A model generated the notes under the pieces. That model was not told where the DNA came from, did not search any database, and saw only the letters and a list, made by a program, of their open reading frames with translations. A DNA stretch of 64,000 nt, taken from Sanderia malayensis (taxonomy: Eukaryota > Cnidaria > Scyphozoa > Semaeostomeae > Pelagiidae). Shown here piece after piece: positions 9,902 through 21,328 of the stretch. The translations under genes were made by a program, and so were the position numbers. The stretch is taken from positions 4,619,581 to 4,683,580 of the forward strand of contig RQOL01000718.1 of NCBI GenBank assembly GCA_013076295.1, written 5' to 3'. Numbering within the stretch: position 1 is the first letter of the stretch; every line of letters begins with the position of its first letter.

Positions 9902-12900
9902 TTAAGTGTGTTTTTGAGCGGAGTTAAAGAACTCGAATTCGTATTTCATCGATTTTTGGTAGACATCGAAAGCCTTTTTTTCGTCCACGTTTGCTGAGTG
10001 ATCTTGAACAAATTTCTCAAGTAGTTTGTAGCCCGTGCCAGTGAGGTTCTCATCAATCCATTCTTTGTACACACCAAACTGCATAGGCGGGACTTTCAAC
10101 TTTTTCCCGAGCCACGGCCAAAGTCGGCTGCATGGGATCATCGCTATGAAGCTATATATCGGGTCCATGTACTCAGCAACCAACAATTCGTGCTTACTGT
10201 ATCTGTTAAAAGTCAGAAACAATAGCAGTGAGCTAAAACAACATGGTATCAGAATACACGTTTTCTTATAAGAACACTTAGCTCCAGTTTCAGCCTGGCG
10301 TTTCTTATTTTTTCATATAATTCAGCCTCAGGTTTCTTATTTCTGTGTTTGAATTAGCAACAGAAGCAACAGAAAGCTAATATCAATGATTAAACTGATT
10401 CTATTACCATAGGTTTGTTTAATTATTATTTTAATGCTACTTTTTAATCGTTTTCTGTTCTGTTACTATATTGCTACTATTTTTCAATTGTTGCTGGTAT
10501 TTCATTTCGCGAGTTGTTGAATCTCAGCATGCTTTGTCTCTCATGTTGTTCTTATTTTTTGGGCAAATCTCATAAAAAACGTTCACAACAGTAATGGGAA
10601 GACTTGAAATCAATTCGTCATAGCCTGTAGCTAAACTACAAATGTAACTGAATTTCATCATAAATTGTTGGCTCTACCAAATACTCTTCTTTTTCTGTTT
10701 AACCCTTCCAAGGCATAATTAATTTTCTAGTAACAGTTAAGCCTCATGTAAATTATTTCTAATAGGTTGTTCTGAAGGCAAACGAAGTTGTTTGTTAGAT
10801 AAAGTCTTGGTGAAAATATTAAGAAATAAGAAAACTTGCTAATGTGCAAACATGGAAAAAACCTACAAATGCTAGAAGAAACAAAGACGTTCACCATTAG
10901 CGTAGCCAAATCAGAGTTAATACACATGACGTTCACCAACAAAAAGATCAAACAAGACCCAATAAAATTAATAGTCAAAAAGGGATATATAAAACAAGTA
11001 AGGGAAAGCAAATACCTTGGCGAATGGATAAACGACAAAGCAGACAAAAAACAAAGATAGAAAATAAATCAAAAAAGGTAGCAAATATGATATCAATAGC
11101 GAAAGTATGTGGAGCAGAACAGAGAGTAGGGAAACTAGCAATGGAAATAAGAATAAATATACTTGAATCAATAATTTTGCCATCAATAACACATAATATG
11201 GAAATCTGGACCAATTTAACAAGACAAGACAATGAAAACTTAGAAAAATTCATAAAAACATATTAACGGGCAATTTTTAACAAAACAAGAGTACACCTTA
11301 TTGGGGTATAATAGCAGAAACAGCGATATGGCCAATACGCCAACAAATACATTATAAAAAATGCATGCTTCTCCAAAATAACATAAACTCGAACAAAGAT
11401 AAAACATCAAGAAGGGTACAAATGGAGCAAATAAAAAGCCGATACACAAAATGCTGGTTTGAAGAGATGGAGAAGGAAGCAAATAAATATCAAATAAATA
11501 TAGATGTAGATAGAATAACAGTAACAAAAAAATCAGAATGGAAAAAAGAAATAAAATACAAAAGAGAGAAATGGATAGAAAAGACACTGAAAAAAAGAAA
11601 GAAGATATGAAGAAATTACGGCTCATCAGCTTGCAATGCAAACGAGAGAAACATATACAGTCAACTCTGTCTAATTCGAACTCGTGTAATTCGAACTTTT
11701 ACTAATTCGAACCAAATTCTGTGGTCCCTTGAAAAATTCCTAACAAACCCTTATAAAAAAAACCTCTATAATTCGAACCTCTGTAATTCGAACTTTTTGT
11801 AATTCGACCATTTATTTTTGTCCCCTCAAAGAAAAAACCTCTGTAGTTCGAACTTAGTGTTAATCTCAGTTAATTACCTGATAACAGAACTTCTTTTTTT
11901 GCTCTTGTCTCTGGCAAGCCCATTGGAGCTTGCGTGATTGGGCAAATTGACGCAAATTGACTTACTGGGACTTAGTACGGGATGCCAGACAGTGATTTTT
12001 ACGACCCAGTTTAAACGTGGCACTTTCTAGAAGTTAGATTCGATCAGTTGAGCTTTATCAATGGCACTAATTAAAGTACCCGAACCTGTCAAGCTCATTG
12101 AAGATGCAGAGGAGGTATTAAGGCCAATATAAACGAAATTTCAATCCCTTTCGATGCTGAACTGCCGGTTATTGTTACAAAAAATTGGAGCCTTCTATCT
12201 CATGAAAACACGTGGTTATCACGTGTACCAAAGTGTATGGAGACCTGTATAATTAATAAAGCTTTAGAAGCTAAAAAACAACCAGAGAACCCAACGGATA
12301 AATATGCCGTGGGTGTGCTCAAAGATGACAAAGTTTGGGGCACTTAGACAAAGGCAGTAATGAACGCTTTGCAAAACAATTTTCCATGTTGTGACGTAAT
12401 CCATATATTTTTCTTTTCTATTATAATAATTAATAAACTGTTTTGCTTCTTTAAAATGCCTTTAGTCCATAACAATGGTCATAAAAATATAGTTTATGGC
12501 CATAAAACGGAGATATGGGGGTAATTAGGGGTAAAATATGGCACTTACATGAAAACTCGTATAATTCGAACTTTCTGTAATTCGAACAAATTTGGATTCC
12601 CCCATAGAGTTCGAATTAGACAGAGTTGACTGTAACAAAAACTGATCCTAAAACAGCAAAAAATATCATGAAGTTACGATTAAATATGATTAAAGTGAAA
12701 GCGAACTACAAGGGAACGAACAGAACAATTGAATGCCCTGCTTGTGGATACGAAGAAGAAACAACGGAACATATTTTCAAATGCGACAATTACCAAAAAT
12801 GAGTAGGATATAAAGTAAAAGAAGAATTGAAAAGTAATAGAAACATCACACACTTAAAAAGAGCAGCAGAATATGTAATGAAAATAGAACAATATAAAGA

Positions 12901-15337
12901 AGAACTTGGATTAGACAGTATAATAACAATAATTAAAAATATAATAATAATAATAAATAATTGAATGACGTAGTAAGCCTTGTATAAATATTTAAACTTT
13001 AGTAGAAATTGCCCGATAGAATAAGTATTTCACTTGTGGAGGGCGTGTAATTTGACCGTCATATTTCATGTCTGCATTCCAACTGTCTGAATTAATATAT
13101 TTCAAGTACCCCTGTGACCCCACATTACTACACCTTGCACTTGGGAATGCAAATGTGCTCAGAACAACTCGTTCTGAAGTGGGCTTTGTGTAATACCGTT
13201 TATACCGGTAATGTAGTTACCCCCTGCCAAATTCGCAATTTACATTGTTTATCAATGGGACACACGGCCCTTCCCGGGGTAAAAAGGTTAACAATGATAT
13301 TGTGTTATTGTTGGCCTGCTCATCAACACACATACATTTAATGCTGTTGCTATTCTTCCTATATTCTCCAGATTTCCTCAGAGCATTAACAATGATTTCC
13401 AATTTTCTATAAAAAATATCAGCTCACCCTTCAGCCGCAGGCCCCATTTTTACACTAGTTGGTTCGAGCACATGCCATTCTTTGAAAAGAATATCAGTAT
13501 ATTCCTTGTATGATTTTTCTTTTTGCGCGGCAAACTTTTTCATGACACCCGTTGACTTCTTCGCCAACAAACTCAGACACTTCGTTGCATTATAGCAGTA
13601 TACTGTATCTTGCAAATTGTAAATCCCAAAAAGCACGGGATCTAATGTGCCATTTTTCATGCCCTAATAACAATTGACAGAAATCGATTAAATACTGTAC
13701 AGCCCAGATATAAAAACAGTCGGCGAAGTGTTCTTGGGGGACAGAGGGGTTTACTACAGCCTACTCTTTTGATTACACATTTGATTCTTACAGGGTAATC
13801 TTCATATAATACAAATATGTTTATGACAAGGTGTGTGGTAAAAAAAAATGGAAACAGCATCAATACAGGTTTCTAGCATTTCAGTCAAAATTGCAGTCAA
13901 AATAAGTCTTACATACCGTATTTTTTCAAAAATACAATGGATCTTTAGCTAATTTATAAGAAATTAAAAGTTGAAATGTATGATATAGTATGGTAACAGT
14001 TTCAACTGTACGAGAAAAAATTGCTAAAGGTAAAAAGGCTAAAACTACAGAACATAAATTGCACTGTGGGAGAAACGAACCATTTATTATAACTTTGAGT
14101 TGAGTAAAAACAACTCGTTTTCAACGCTCATTCTCAGAATTTTAGTCGCGTGCATGCTGTTGATGTGCTGCATTGTATTTTCAAGGTGTTAATAAATGTT
14201 AGAGCCGGATCTGCCTGATCATGCTGGTTTGTCAGAGATTTTCCAGTAAAAGTGCAGCTCTGGGGCTGCGCGACTGAACCTTTGAAGATTTTCCATCACG
14301 CCCCCTTTATCGAGAATTCATTTTTCACTGGGCGCATCTGCATCAATTAACTTATTAGTGCGGCCCTTCTGTGAGATGTCAACGTACATCAACTTTATCG
14401 AGTTTTTCGGTGTGGTGCGCCCTCCCCCATAGTCCCCTTCTACCCCTATATCTTTGAGGTCATTCACAAAGGACGTCCGAGCTGAAGGGGGGGGGGGAGG
14501 TTGGTAAATTTGACAATAAACAGTAATCTCAATACGGACAATACCAGACAAAGAGGGGAAGGGGGTTTAAAAATTCATCTTTTTGCTAGACGTCCTTTGT
14601 AAATGGCCCTTTATAAAACACTACTTGTAGGGCAAAACAAATAAAAAATAAAGAAATTGCCAAATATCAAGATGACGGGACAGCGATTGCCCGGGGGGCC
14701 TTTAGTATAATTGGAGGGTAGAAATGTGCCGCCCTGACAGACACTGGAAAGGCACCCAATTCTATACCAAATTGAACAATCCTTTCGTTAAATTTATACC
14801 CATATTATGTGCTCATATCTATACCTACCAGGGAGTTACGAAACTAGCAATATTACTGAGTCTTTTATTGGTCTCCGAAGAAATTCATAACAACGTCAGA
14901 TAAATTAAAATGCCAAAATTCATGCCCCAAATCTATACTAAAATCTGGTAAATCGTTGATATCATGACCCAATTATATACGCAATTTTCAGAAATCATGA
15001 CCCAATTAGGCGGCACTTACCCACCCACTTACAATAGGTAGTGCACCCACCCCGATGCGACTGCCCCGGGGTCACTGCCTCCTTGTGCCCCCCTCAATGG
15101 CCTCCTTGAATTTAAACATACCTGAATGAATGGGGTGTCAAGGGCAAGTTGATGGTATTCCTTCGTTTGACTCCAAAGCCATTCCGTCAATTTCGATTCA
15201 TCTTTCTTTGCATCGGGCACAACATGCTGGTCCAGTTGCAAGATTCCCATAAGGTTTATTCCATCCACATCATCCAGGCCAAGATGTTTGATGATATGAT
15301 CGGCACGGCGAGGGCTTGATCTTGCTTTTGACAACAT
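9902..15337 (-). CDS. TenA/thiaminase-II-like protein, copy A
   Basis: Three exons read on the minus strand: 15337-15122 (72 codons, ending FIQ before GTATGT), 13663-13428 (78 codons plus 2 nt, acceptor ttattag, donor GTGAGC) and 10202-9902 (acceptor tttaacag). Phases match, giving 250 residues; the family is about 215-230. Motifs: LDTPFIQ-GMKNGTL, YNLQD (Asp91), MIPCSRLWPWLG (Cys175), VYKEWIDENL, and EFEFF near the C-terminus (Glu241). These match the substrate-binding Asp, nucleophilic Cys and catalytic Glu of TenA. The predicted reaction is hydrolysis of aminopyrimidine or thiamin in vitamin B1 salvage. An in-frame ATG at 15421 would add 28 residues, possibly an organelle leader. Intron 2 holds a LINE 3' end plus a TIR element. 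Copy A ends in KHT, unlike B, C and E. Confidence 0.85.
11658..12632. mobile_element. Tigger/pogo-like TIR element with TA TSD
   Basis: The termini CAGTCAACTCTGTCTAATTC and GAATTAGACAGAGTTGACTG are perfect inverted repeats flanked by TA. Sub-terminal 'aattcgaac' motifs repeat several times at both ends. Copy D of the locus shows the unoccupied site (gcatataacaaaaact near 36294), proving a clean 975-bp insertion with TA duplication. There is no transposase. The interior (12061-12400) holds a decayed HIRAN-like coding remnant. Confidence 0.9.
12061..12400 (+). pseudogene. HIRAN-like module remnant in TIR element
   Basis: One frame from ATG 12061 reads MALIKVPEPVKLIEDAEEV, meets a stop, and continues to 'RGYHVYQSVWRPV'. 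The adjacent frame then gives 'ALEAKKQPENPTDKYAVGVL' and KDDKVWGT. The pattern RGYHxY..W followed by a basic-rich strand, ENPxDKYAVxV and a turn before VxG matches the HIRAN fold as I know it: N-terminal strand, NP.D..AV core, then G(H/Y)lP. It has at least one stop and one frameshift. It pairs in layout with the HIRAN-like ORF at 53.6-54.1 kb. Confidence 0.55.
14457..14612. mobile_element. Small MITE in TenA intron 1
   Basis: Inverted ends GGTCATTCACAAAGGACGTC and GACGTCCTTTGTAAATGGCC bracket about 155 bp with a poly-G run. Equivalent copies sit at the same intron position in every TenA copy (24658-24805, 29511-29660, 37920-38072, 49383-49535). It therefore inserted before the gene array expanded. 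Confidence 0.7.
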
Positions 15338-15421
15338 TATGTCAGACGCATAATGTCTTCCACTGCGAACTAAACATAATAATTTTTCGAATACCCCAAG
15401 ACAATCGCGAATGATAAGCAT

Positions 15422-16250
15422 TATTGTTTTCGAAATTCAATCATCCAAACATCCTCGTCTTTGTAGTCTCAGTGTGTTCGGGTCTCTTCGCAAAACTTTA
15501 AGTTTCGTGGATTGTAGCCCTTTGGCTCACTCAGTTTCGAAACAATTTTTGACGGGGATTTTTTGACGTCAAAAACGGGGATTCCAACAAACTTACAAGT
15601 TCGGCAAAACAACGTTTTGTTTTCGCGATAACCTTAAAAAGGTGTTGATAATTACGAGAAGTTAATGAACGAGGAATTGCTAATAATTGCCACATGCGCG
15701 GAGGGGTTGGGTGGTAGTAATGTACATAACAACCCTTTGGCTGTTACACAAATCAACACAGAAATTTAACTACAAATGTGTAACATATAGATATGAAAAT
15801 ATAGACAAATGTTTTGTATAACTTTATCCATGCAAAATCACACAAAACGCTCTAAGGACTTGAATTGCGTTGCATTGCATTGTCACCAAACAGGCAGATG
15901 CACCCCAGTTAGTTCCTCGAGCTTTACCTTCTGTGGAGCACATCATAATAATCATAATATAATCTTTGCAACTAAAATTTCAAGCCGTGAATTTCAACTC
16001 CCGGGAGAGAGGTACTTCATGGTTTGATGTATTCGATGTGCTACCAAATATTTCCAAGCCAACCCATGTCTGGTAAGTAGTAAATTTGGTTGTATTTAGT
16101 TACCCATATATAGAAAAAGCAACAAATTCTTGGACCAAGTATCTTAAATTTGTGGACCCAATTCAGCACCAAAAACATAACGATTCAACTAAATACTTGG
16201 AACTAAATACAAGTAACACAACAGTCCATGTTTGGAAATAGTTATAGCTA
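15422..16250. promoter_or_regulatory. 5' flank of TenA copy A
   Basis: Sequence upstream of the minus-strand gene is shared with copy D (38834-39580) and differs from the flank of copies B and E, which is made of tandem 260-bp units. A promoter is expected here by position only. I see no reliable TATA box or initiator. Confidence 0.3.
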
Positions 16251-16257
16251 CATTATA

Positions 16258-18347
16258 CCGGGTGACCCCCAAAACGTTTACCCGCTTGGTGGCTTGTACC
16301 TTGAAACCGGTAATGCTAACAACCTCAAATTATTCTCAAACCGACGTCCGAAAGGTAAAGTTAGATTATTTAATACCAAAAGGGTGGGTGTGACCATGTT
16401 TAGGCATCGAAAAATTGAAACTAAAATAGGCTTGGTTGCTATATATCCAGATAAAACCTTGTTTTCTGTGTTCCACGTTTTGACAGTCCAACCATCAGTG
16501 ATAATAGAGTTTTAATTTGAATAGATTGACAGAACAATTAAGTCAACTTCTTTTTTGTGAATTGTTCCATGAAATTTTTGCATTCAATGTGAAGCATTTG
16601 AGATATTTATCGATTACAAAGCGATTTTTTCAGGCTTGCCGTTTAAATATATTTTGAAACAAAGAGCTTAACAACAAGGACAGAGCTAGTTAGTCACTTG
16701 GGGATTTTTAAAGCAGAACTTAATTATTCCCTTGGGCTTCGAAATTAAGCTGAAGAGCTTTAATTTATTACAATAAATTTAAAAGGAAAGGTCTTCTCCT
16801 AAGCAGGCGCGGATCCAGACGTAAACCTGACTGAAGCTGAAAGGGTGTGGCCCAAGATAATTATTTTTGACCACGCCCTATGTAGTTTGGGAACGCCCCT
16901 TTTGAAAAGAAAATTTTTCAACATGTGGATCCATTGAGTATGTATTACCAGAAAGAACTAGCAGTTTATACATGGTTAAACTGAGCATCGAGAAAACAGA
17001 TATAGAGAGATTTCCAAACCCCATGTACTGTGAAACAAACACGTGCGTGGGCCTAGCCTATGAATTTCGGTTGGGTCTGTTGTTAAATAATGAGCAGCAA
17101 TGCACAAGAGCAGACTAATAAAGTTATCCAAAAAGAAAGAGAATCTCGTTTTCTGTTTTGGCATAGTTATTCTAAATTCTTTCGACGTAAATATCTAAAC
17201 AATTACCGAGCAGGACGTCCATTTGATATAAAGTTTTGGCTTCGTGGAAATTGCAACAACAAACAACGTTGCCTTCCGCTTTTAAGGAGAGCTTCTGTCT
17301 CAAGTCTCTTGGTTAAATTATTTTGCATCAAATTTAAGTAATTTTCCTCAAAAGATTCTCCTTCTTTTTTGCTTCATTGGCAGTAGACTGAATAATTTTA
17401 CTCGGGTTTTGCAGTGGCCACGCAAAACCACGGTCGGGAAAGGAACGTCATCTTTGTGGGTCTGTTATTGTTATTCTCCCTTTTCTGTTTAGGCAACCCC
17501 CCATTCTTGCCTAATTTTCAAGCAGCAGTCAGCTTCACTGCATAAGGCATCCCCCCATTTTTCATGAAAACTCAGCATCAAGCATTAGTCATCCCCCCAT
17601 CCTAGCCATAAAAATCTGAAGTCCAATTGGCTGATGCAAGATAAAAGGCAGCAGTCAACTAATTTTTTCATTGGCTGACGTCAAAAATTGTAGTCACTCC
17701 CCCAGTTGAGCCTCCTACTTCTGATGATGTGATTGGCTAAAGGCACTTTCCTGAGGCTGATGACGCGAGATATGAGGCTCACACAGTATCAACCCCCCAT
17801 GACAGCCAAGATTTGAGGCTCGCAAAGCATCAACCCCCCACTACAGCAAATACATTGACAATCCACCGAAAAGAACAACGTTGCGGTCTTGGAGATGGTG
17901 GCTGCGCCCAGCAAGATCTGAATATTTCCTAGCGGCTGTAGCCGCGATTAAATGGACTCGAAGCAGCAAGACCCGGAGCAGATTCAGCCTCGGTATTCAA
18001 AACACGGAGAGTTCACAAATCTGACTGCTGCTCAAGCCTCCTGAGCCTCAGTCTGTATCCGCGCCTGCTAAGTAACCGTTGTTTGTGCGTACACCCTTTC
18101 AATTTGGAAACTGAATATTTTCAAAGCTCGCAGCAGGTCGTTGTCGGACTGTCAAAAACGTGGAACACAGAAAACAAGGCTTTACTTTGATGTGTAGCAA
18201 CCAAGCGTATTCCATTTTCGATGTCTAAACATGGTCGCACCCACTTTTTTAGTATTAAATAATTTAATTTTGCCTTTCGGACATTTTTGACCTAACAGGT
18301 TTTAAGGTACAAGCCGCCAAACAGGTGAACTTTTTTGGGGACACCTG
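16258..18347. mobile_element. Mariner-like element with long inverted arms
   Basis: The left end reads CCGGGTGACCCCCAAAACG after TA. The right end, read on the minus strand, is CAGGTGTCCCCAAAAAAGTT. The arms extend inward about 230 bp and both contain 'gtgtgaccatgttta' type, 'cgtccgaaaggtaaa' type and 'gttttctgtgttcc' type blocks in inverted order. No transposase is visible. A 1264-bp element (16804-18067) is nested inside. Another copy lies at 39583-41996, and a solitary right arm truncates TenA copy C at about 29838-29945. Confidence 0.7.
16804..18067. mobile_element. CAGGCGCGGAT-ended element, 5-bp TSD
   Basis: Ends CAGGCGCGGATCCAGAC and TCTGTATCCGCGCCTG are inverted repeats, flanked on both sides by CTAAG (16799-16803 and 18068-18072). 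The duplicate locus at about 40116 reads cctaagtagcc without the element, confirming a clean insertion. The interior has many 'ccccccat' motifs and no clear ORF. The termini look hAT-like but the duplication is 5 bp rather than 8, so the superfamily is open. Confidence 0.8.
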
Positions 18348-20140
18348 CTACATATTAAGCGACCCATGTACAGAGATCTATTACCAAAAACATATCCACA
18401 TGTCGGAAATTTCGAGCCAAAAAGTAACCCATTTGGGTGGAACATCTAGTACATTGAACAATGCAGAAATGTTAGCATTATATCGTTTTTGCTGTCGTCT
18501 TTTCTTGCTGTCTCTTCACAGTTTTGCTGTGTCCCTACAATATATTTTATTATAAATTCTTTGCCGCAAGAATCCTCGCGGATCCAATGTACATCCAGGT
18601 CTTTATAAAATACGTCCTTATAAAATATAATTTCCAATAGTCTTTAACTCAAATCACATACACGGAAAGTATGGTGCGATCAACTTCTATAAGATAAGCG
18701 GAGTACAATAGGGTATATTTTACAGTACTGACTAGTGGGTCATTTGTCCCAGTGGGTCCTTTTGCTTGTCCAAGTAGTGAATAAAACTATTACTTTTTCC
18801 CAAGTAGCGGCCTATGTCATAATTGGGCCCTTTAAAATAAATTCAATTTTTAAAAACATTTTGAATGATGTAGTTTTAAACGATTTATAGTTAAGTAACC
18901 GACCTTGTCAGTGACAAGCAATTTACAGTACTTTTGTCTTTGCAAGAAACTCATACCTTAAAAAATTGGGGGCCATTTTGGCTGTTTTTCCCATTAGTGG
19001 GAAATTCTTAAAAAGTATCATAAGTACAATAACGTTCAACAAGGATTAGCCCATTTTAACGTACCTTAACCAAGTTTAGAATGATGATGGGAGCTCCAAA
19101 TCTTGCCATTAAATTATTGAAATGAAAAGCAGCTGCAGCATAATATGGGTCAGTACGATCAACTAAAAATACGAAAACTGGAGTATAATTTCAAATAAAA
19201 AACATATGGAAAAGCGACTATAGGTGGGCCAGCTCACCTGAGTGGGCTGGTTCACTCAGGTGAGATCTCACCTGCATCGTAAATCTTATCGAATAAATAA
19301 TTTTGTTCATGTGAGAGGTGGGCCAGCTCAATGAGGTGAGATCTCACTCGATAGGTGGTGAAATCTCACTCGATAGGTAGTATGATCCCACTCAGGTGTG
19401 ATGAACACAATCCAGTGGGCTGGCCCACTTGACCGGGTTGGAAATGCTTAATCTGCGCAAACATCAAGTTAAAACATTGCGCCAGCTAACCTGCTTAATG
19501 GATAAGCGACGCCTCGAAAAACAATAGTCATTATTAACTGGCTTGTCTAGCTCGGCTGAGTGGCATGCATTTTGTCCATGTAAACATAGGTAAAAACCAT
19601 CTCACTTAGGTGAGCAGGCCCACTCATCCGGGCTGGCCCACCTCCTGTATACAAGCACCTGATTGGTCATATATTCTTCGTGGGAAGGGTCTGATAACAT
19701 ATGGGAGGTGCAACCAAACTTATTCCAACAGAGGAAGGACGAAATCGAAATCCCATCTTAGAAAGGCGGAAAAATCTGTCAATTTTCAAAAACAATATTT
19801 ATTGAAGAATTAAAAAACGTGATAATGATGCCAGTAGGTTGGCATTTTTACCATAAATACGGGTATACCAAATATCCCATCATATGAATGTACATATTGG
19901 GAAGAAAATTGACACTATTTTCTGCAAATGTTTGAATTTTGAAGTTTACGACAATTTCAGTAAACCTACCAAGAGCTTGAGGTTTCGGTACGATTCTTCC
20001 CTGCGTTGTATCCTGCGACCAAAAAAAAGCCGCACAGCCCCTCAGTTGAGTATATGAAGTGTATCGTCCACTCTTCAAAGAAATAAACGATGCATCGCTT
20101 GCGATTTGTTCTGTTTCGACATCGTTCGCAACAAACCCCT
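18348..20140. other. Repetitive intergenic stretch
   Basis: No gene is supported. The stretch is repeated at about 41997-43920. Short open frames at 18446-18637 and 42095-42286 (minus, 63 residues, similar to each other) lack start context and any motif. At 19210-19640 there is a cluster of palindromes, GTGAGATCTCAC and TCACCTGAGTGGGC, also present at 42866-43290. Confidence 0.4.
19210..19645. repeat. Palindrome cluster GTGAGATCTCAC / CACCTGAG
   Basis: Several copies of the 12-bp palindrome GTGAGATCTCAC or close variants alternate with CACCTGAGTGGGC and GGTGGGCCAGCTCA blocks. The same cluster is at 42866-43290. CACCTG cores are E-box-like, but nothing shows these bind a factor. Confidence 0.5.
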
Positions 20141-20284
20141 CGTCATTCGCACCGCGTTATAGGAACCTTCTTCCGGCAAATTGATTTGATCGTCTTGCTA
20201 TCAAAAGTTGCGTATATCGGTTTGCCGTAAACACATATATCTGATACACGATTAAGGGTCACATGAGTATATCTACACACTTTA

Positions 20285-20500
20285 AAGGGCGGTTTACACT
20301 TGTGCAATTTGCTTGAAATTTCTTTGCAGGTTGTCTTGCAGCTGACTTTCACGCAAGGATTTTCCAGTGTAAAAGGCCATGTAATTTGCTTGCAAGCTCC
20401 TCGCAAGCTGCATTTTGATCCTCTTTTTAATCCGATAATTTGGCGTACAATGAGAAAACTTTATGAACCAGTTCATAAAGTTTTTCATGCGCGCAAGATC
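20285..20500. repeat. GCAAGCAAATTGC-type MITE with hairpin
   Basis: A module begins AGGGCGGTTTACACTTGTGC, carries short repeats of ttgcttgcaa and ends at a hairpin, aaaactttatgaac-ca-gttcataaagtttt (14-bp stem, 2-base loop). Related copies are at 44067-44275 and, truncated and inverted, at 30388-30545. It is a non-coding repeat; open frames across it are incidental. Confidence 0.6.
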
Positions 20501-20690
20501 TTCAACAGAGCCCACAATTTCAGAGATAGGGCTTCACAACCCGATTCTTTATCATCACTGCCGTACCCTCCGTCCTTCGTGCGAATTTCGACTATACGAA
20601 CTGACTACTGAATAGTCTTCCGTAAACACAATACAGACAATACAGAAACAATAAAATACCAAAACTTAAAAACGAATAGAATAGACTTAC

Positions 20691-20933
20691 GAATGTCGTT
20701 TTGCATGCCCAATTGTGTTGTTTTAAATGCATTTGCTATGGCAGATTTCACCTTCTCTGGATCTTCACTCTCGAAGTCGGACTACTTTTGATATTCTGCC
20801 ACAAATGATTTCGAGCAAAAACTGCAGCGTTTTCCCCTCCATGACCATCGAATATTGCAAAAAATGAAGTTTTTATGGGAAAATCTTCACATTCAACTTG
20901 AGTGATATCGCCCATGTCAGTATTATTCTATAA
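20691..20933 (-). pseudogene. PPM1D/Wip1-like PP2C phosphatase exon
   Basis: On the minus strand an acceptor (gactattcag, AG at 20934-20935) is followed by ATG at 20915 and 'TSFFAIFDGHGGENAAVFAR' then 'NHLWQNIK'. FDGHGG is the metal-binding motif of PP2C (PPM) Ser/Thr phosphatases, and the FAR.HLW..IK context resembles PPM1D. The exon ends at a GTAAGT donor (exon end 20691). One base is missing after IKSS relative to the copy at 44482, which breaks the frame. Only this exon is present. It lies just downstream of an R1 repeat, suggesting it travels within a TTAA element or was duplicated with the block. Confidence 0.75.
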
Positions 20934-20984
20934 CTGAATAGTCAGTTTTATTTATTCCAAAATTTGTGTTTTATTTATTCCAAA

Positions 20985-21328
20985 ATTTCTGTTTTTAATT
21001 GAAAGCAATGAAAATTGACTCATAATGTGAGGAAAATATCGCGCTTTTAGCCAGGGGTGAGAAAATTGAAATCGGTGTCGCCTAAGTCGAGTTATTAAAA
21101 AAACTGTGGCGCCCGGCCAAACTTTCCCATACTGACCCCTATACAAAATGATTCGCGTGTCATCAAACTAACGTCATAGCTCTTCAAAGACCTGGGTGTG
21201 TTTGAGCTTGAAAAAACATGCTTATACTTGTCAGAAAACACTCAAAATAGGTTCATAGTGATACTCAGATCTTTTTCTCTCCATTTCCGTAAAACAATCG
21301 ACATGTCATTTCAAGCTGCATAAGTCCA
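20985..21328 (-). repeat. R1 terminal repeat, copy 2
   Basis: A full R1 copy ends in GGCTGCATAAGTCCA-like sequence next to TTAA (21329-21332). It lies immediately 5' (minus-strand sense) of the PP2C-like exon. See the R1 entry at the window start. Confidence 0.65.

Larger units (their letters stand above)
10836..12965 (+). pseudogene. LINE (non-LTR retrotransposon) 3' end, split
   Basis: The plus strand carries the C-terminal part of a non-LTR reverse transcriptase: 'KSELIHMTFTNKKIKQDPIK', 'VRESKYLGEWIND', 'MEIWTNLTRQDNENLEKF', and after 12640 a zinc-knuckle-like 'CPACGYEEETTEHIFKC'. It ends in an AT-rich (ATA)n tail near 12960. Frameshifts and stops make it dead. The TIR element at 11658-12632 splits it. 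It lies antisense in intron 2 of TenA copy A, and the same insertion is in copy D but absent from B, C and E. The clade is not determined. Confidence 0.8.

Noticed and set aside
9902..10271. Plus-strand frames such as 10035-10271 recurring in all TenA copies
   Set aside because: They are antisense to TenA exon 3 and are conserved only because the exon is.
10727..11641. Minus-strand hydrophobic open frames (Leu/Phe rich) across the LINE
   Set aside because: They are antisense shadows of the A-rich LINE coding strand.
14318..14551. Pro-rich minus-strand frame recurring at 37780 and 49277
   Set aside because: It covers the small intron 1 MITE with a poly-G run; it is broken or different in other copies.
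20294..20611. Small ORFs with Lys/Gln repeats at 20.3-20.6 kb and 44.1-44.3 kb
   Set aside because: They run through the GCAAGCAAATTGC MITE and its hairpin; the pattern follows the DNA repeat rather than protein constraint.
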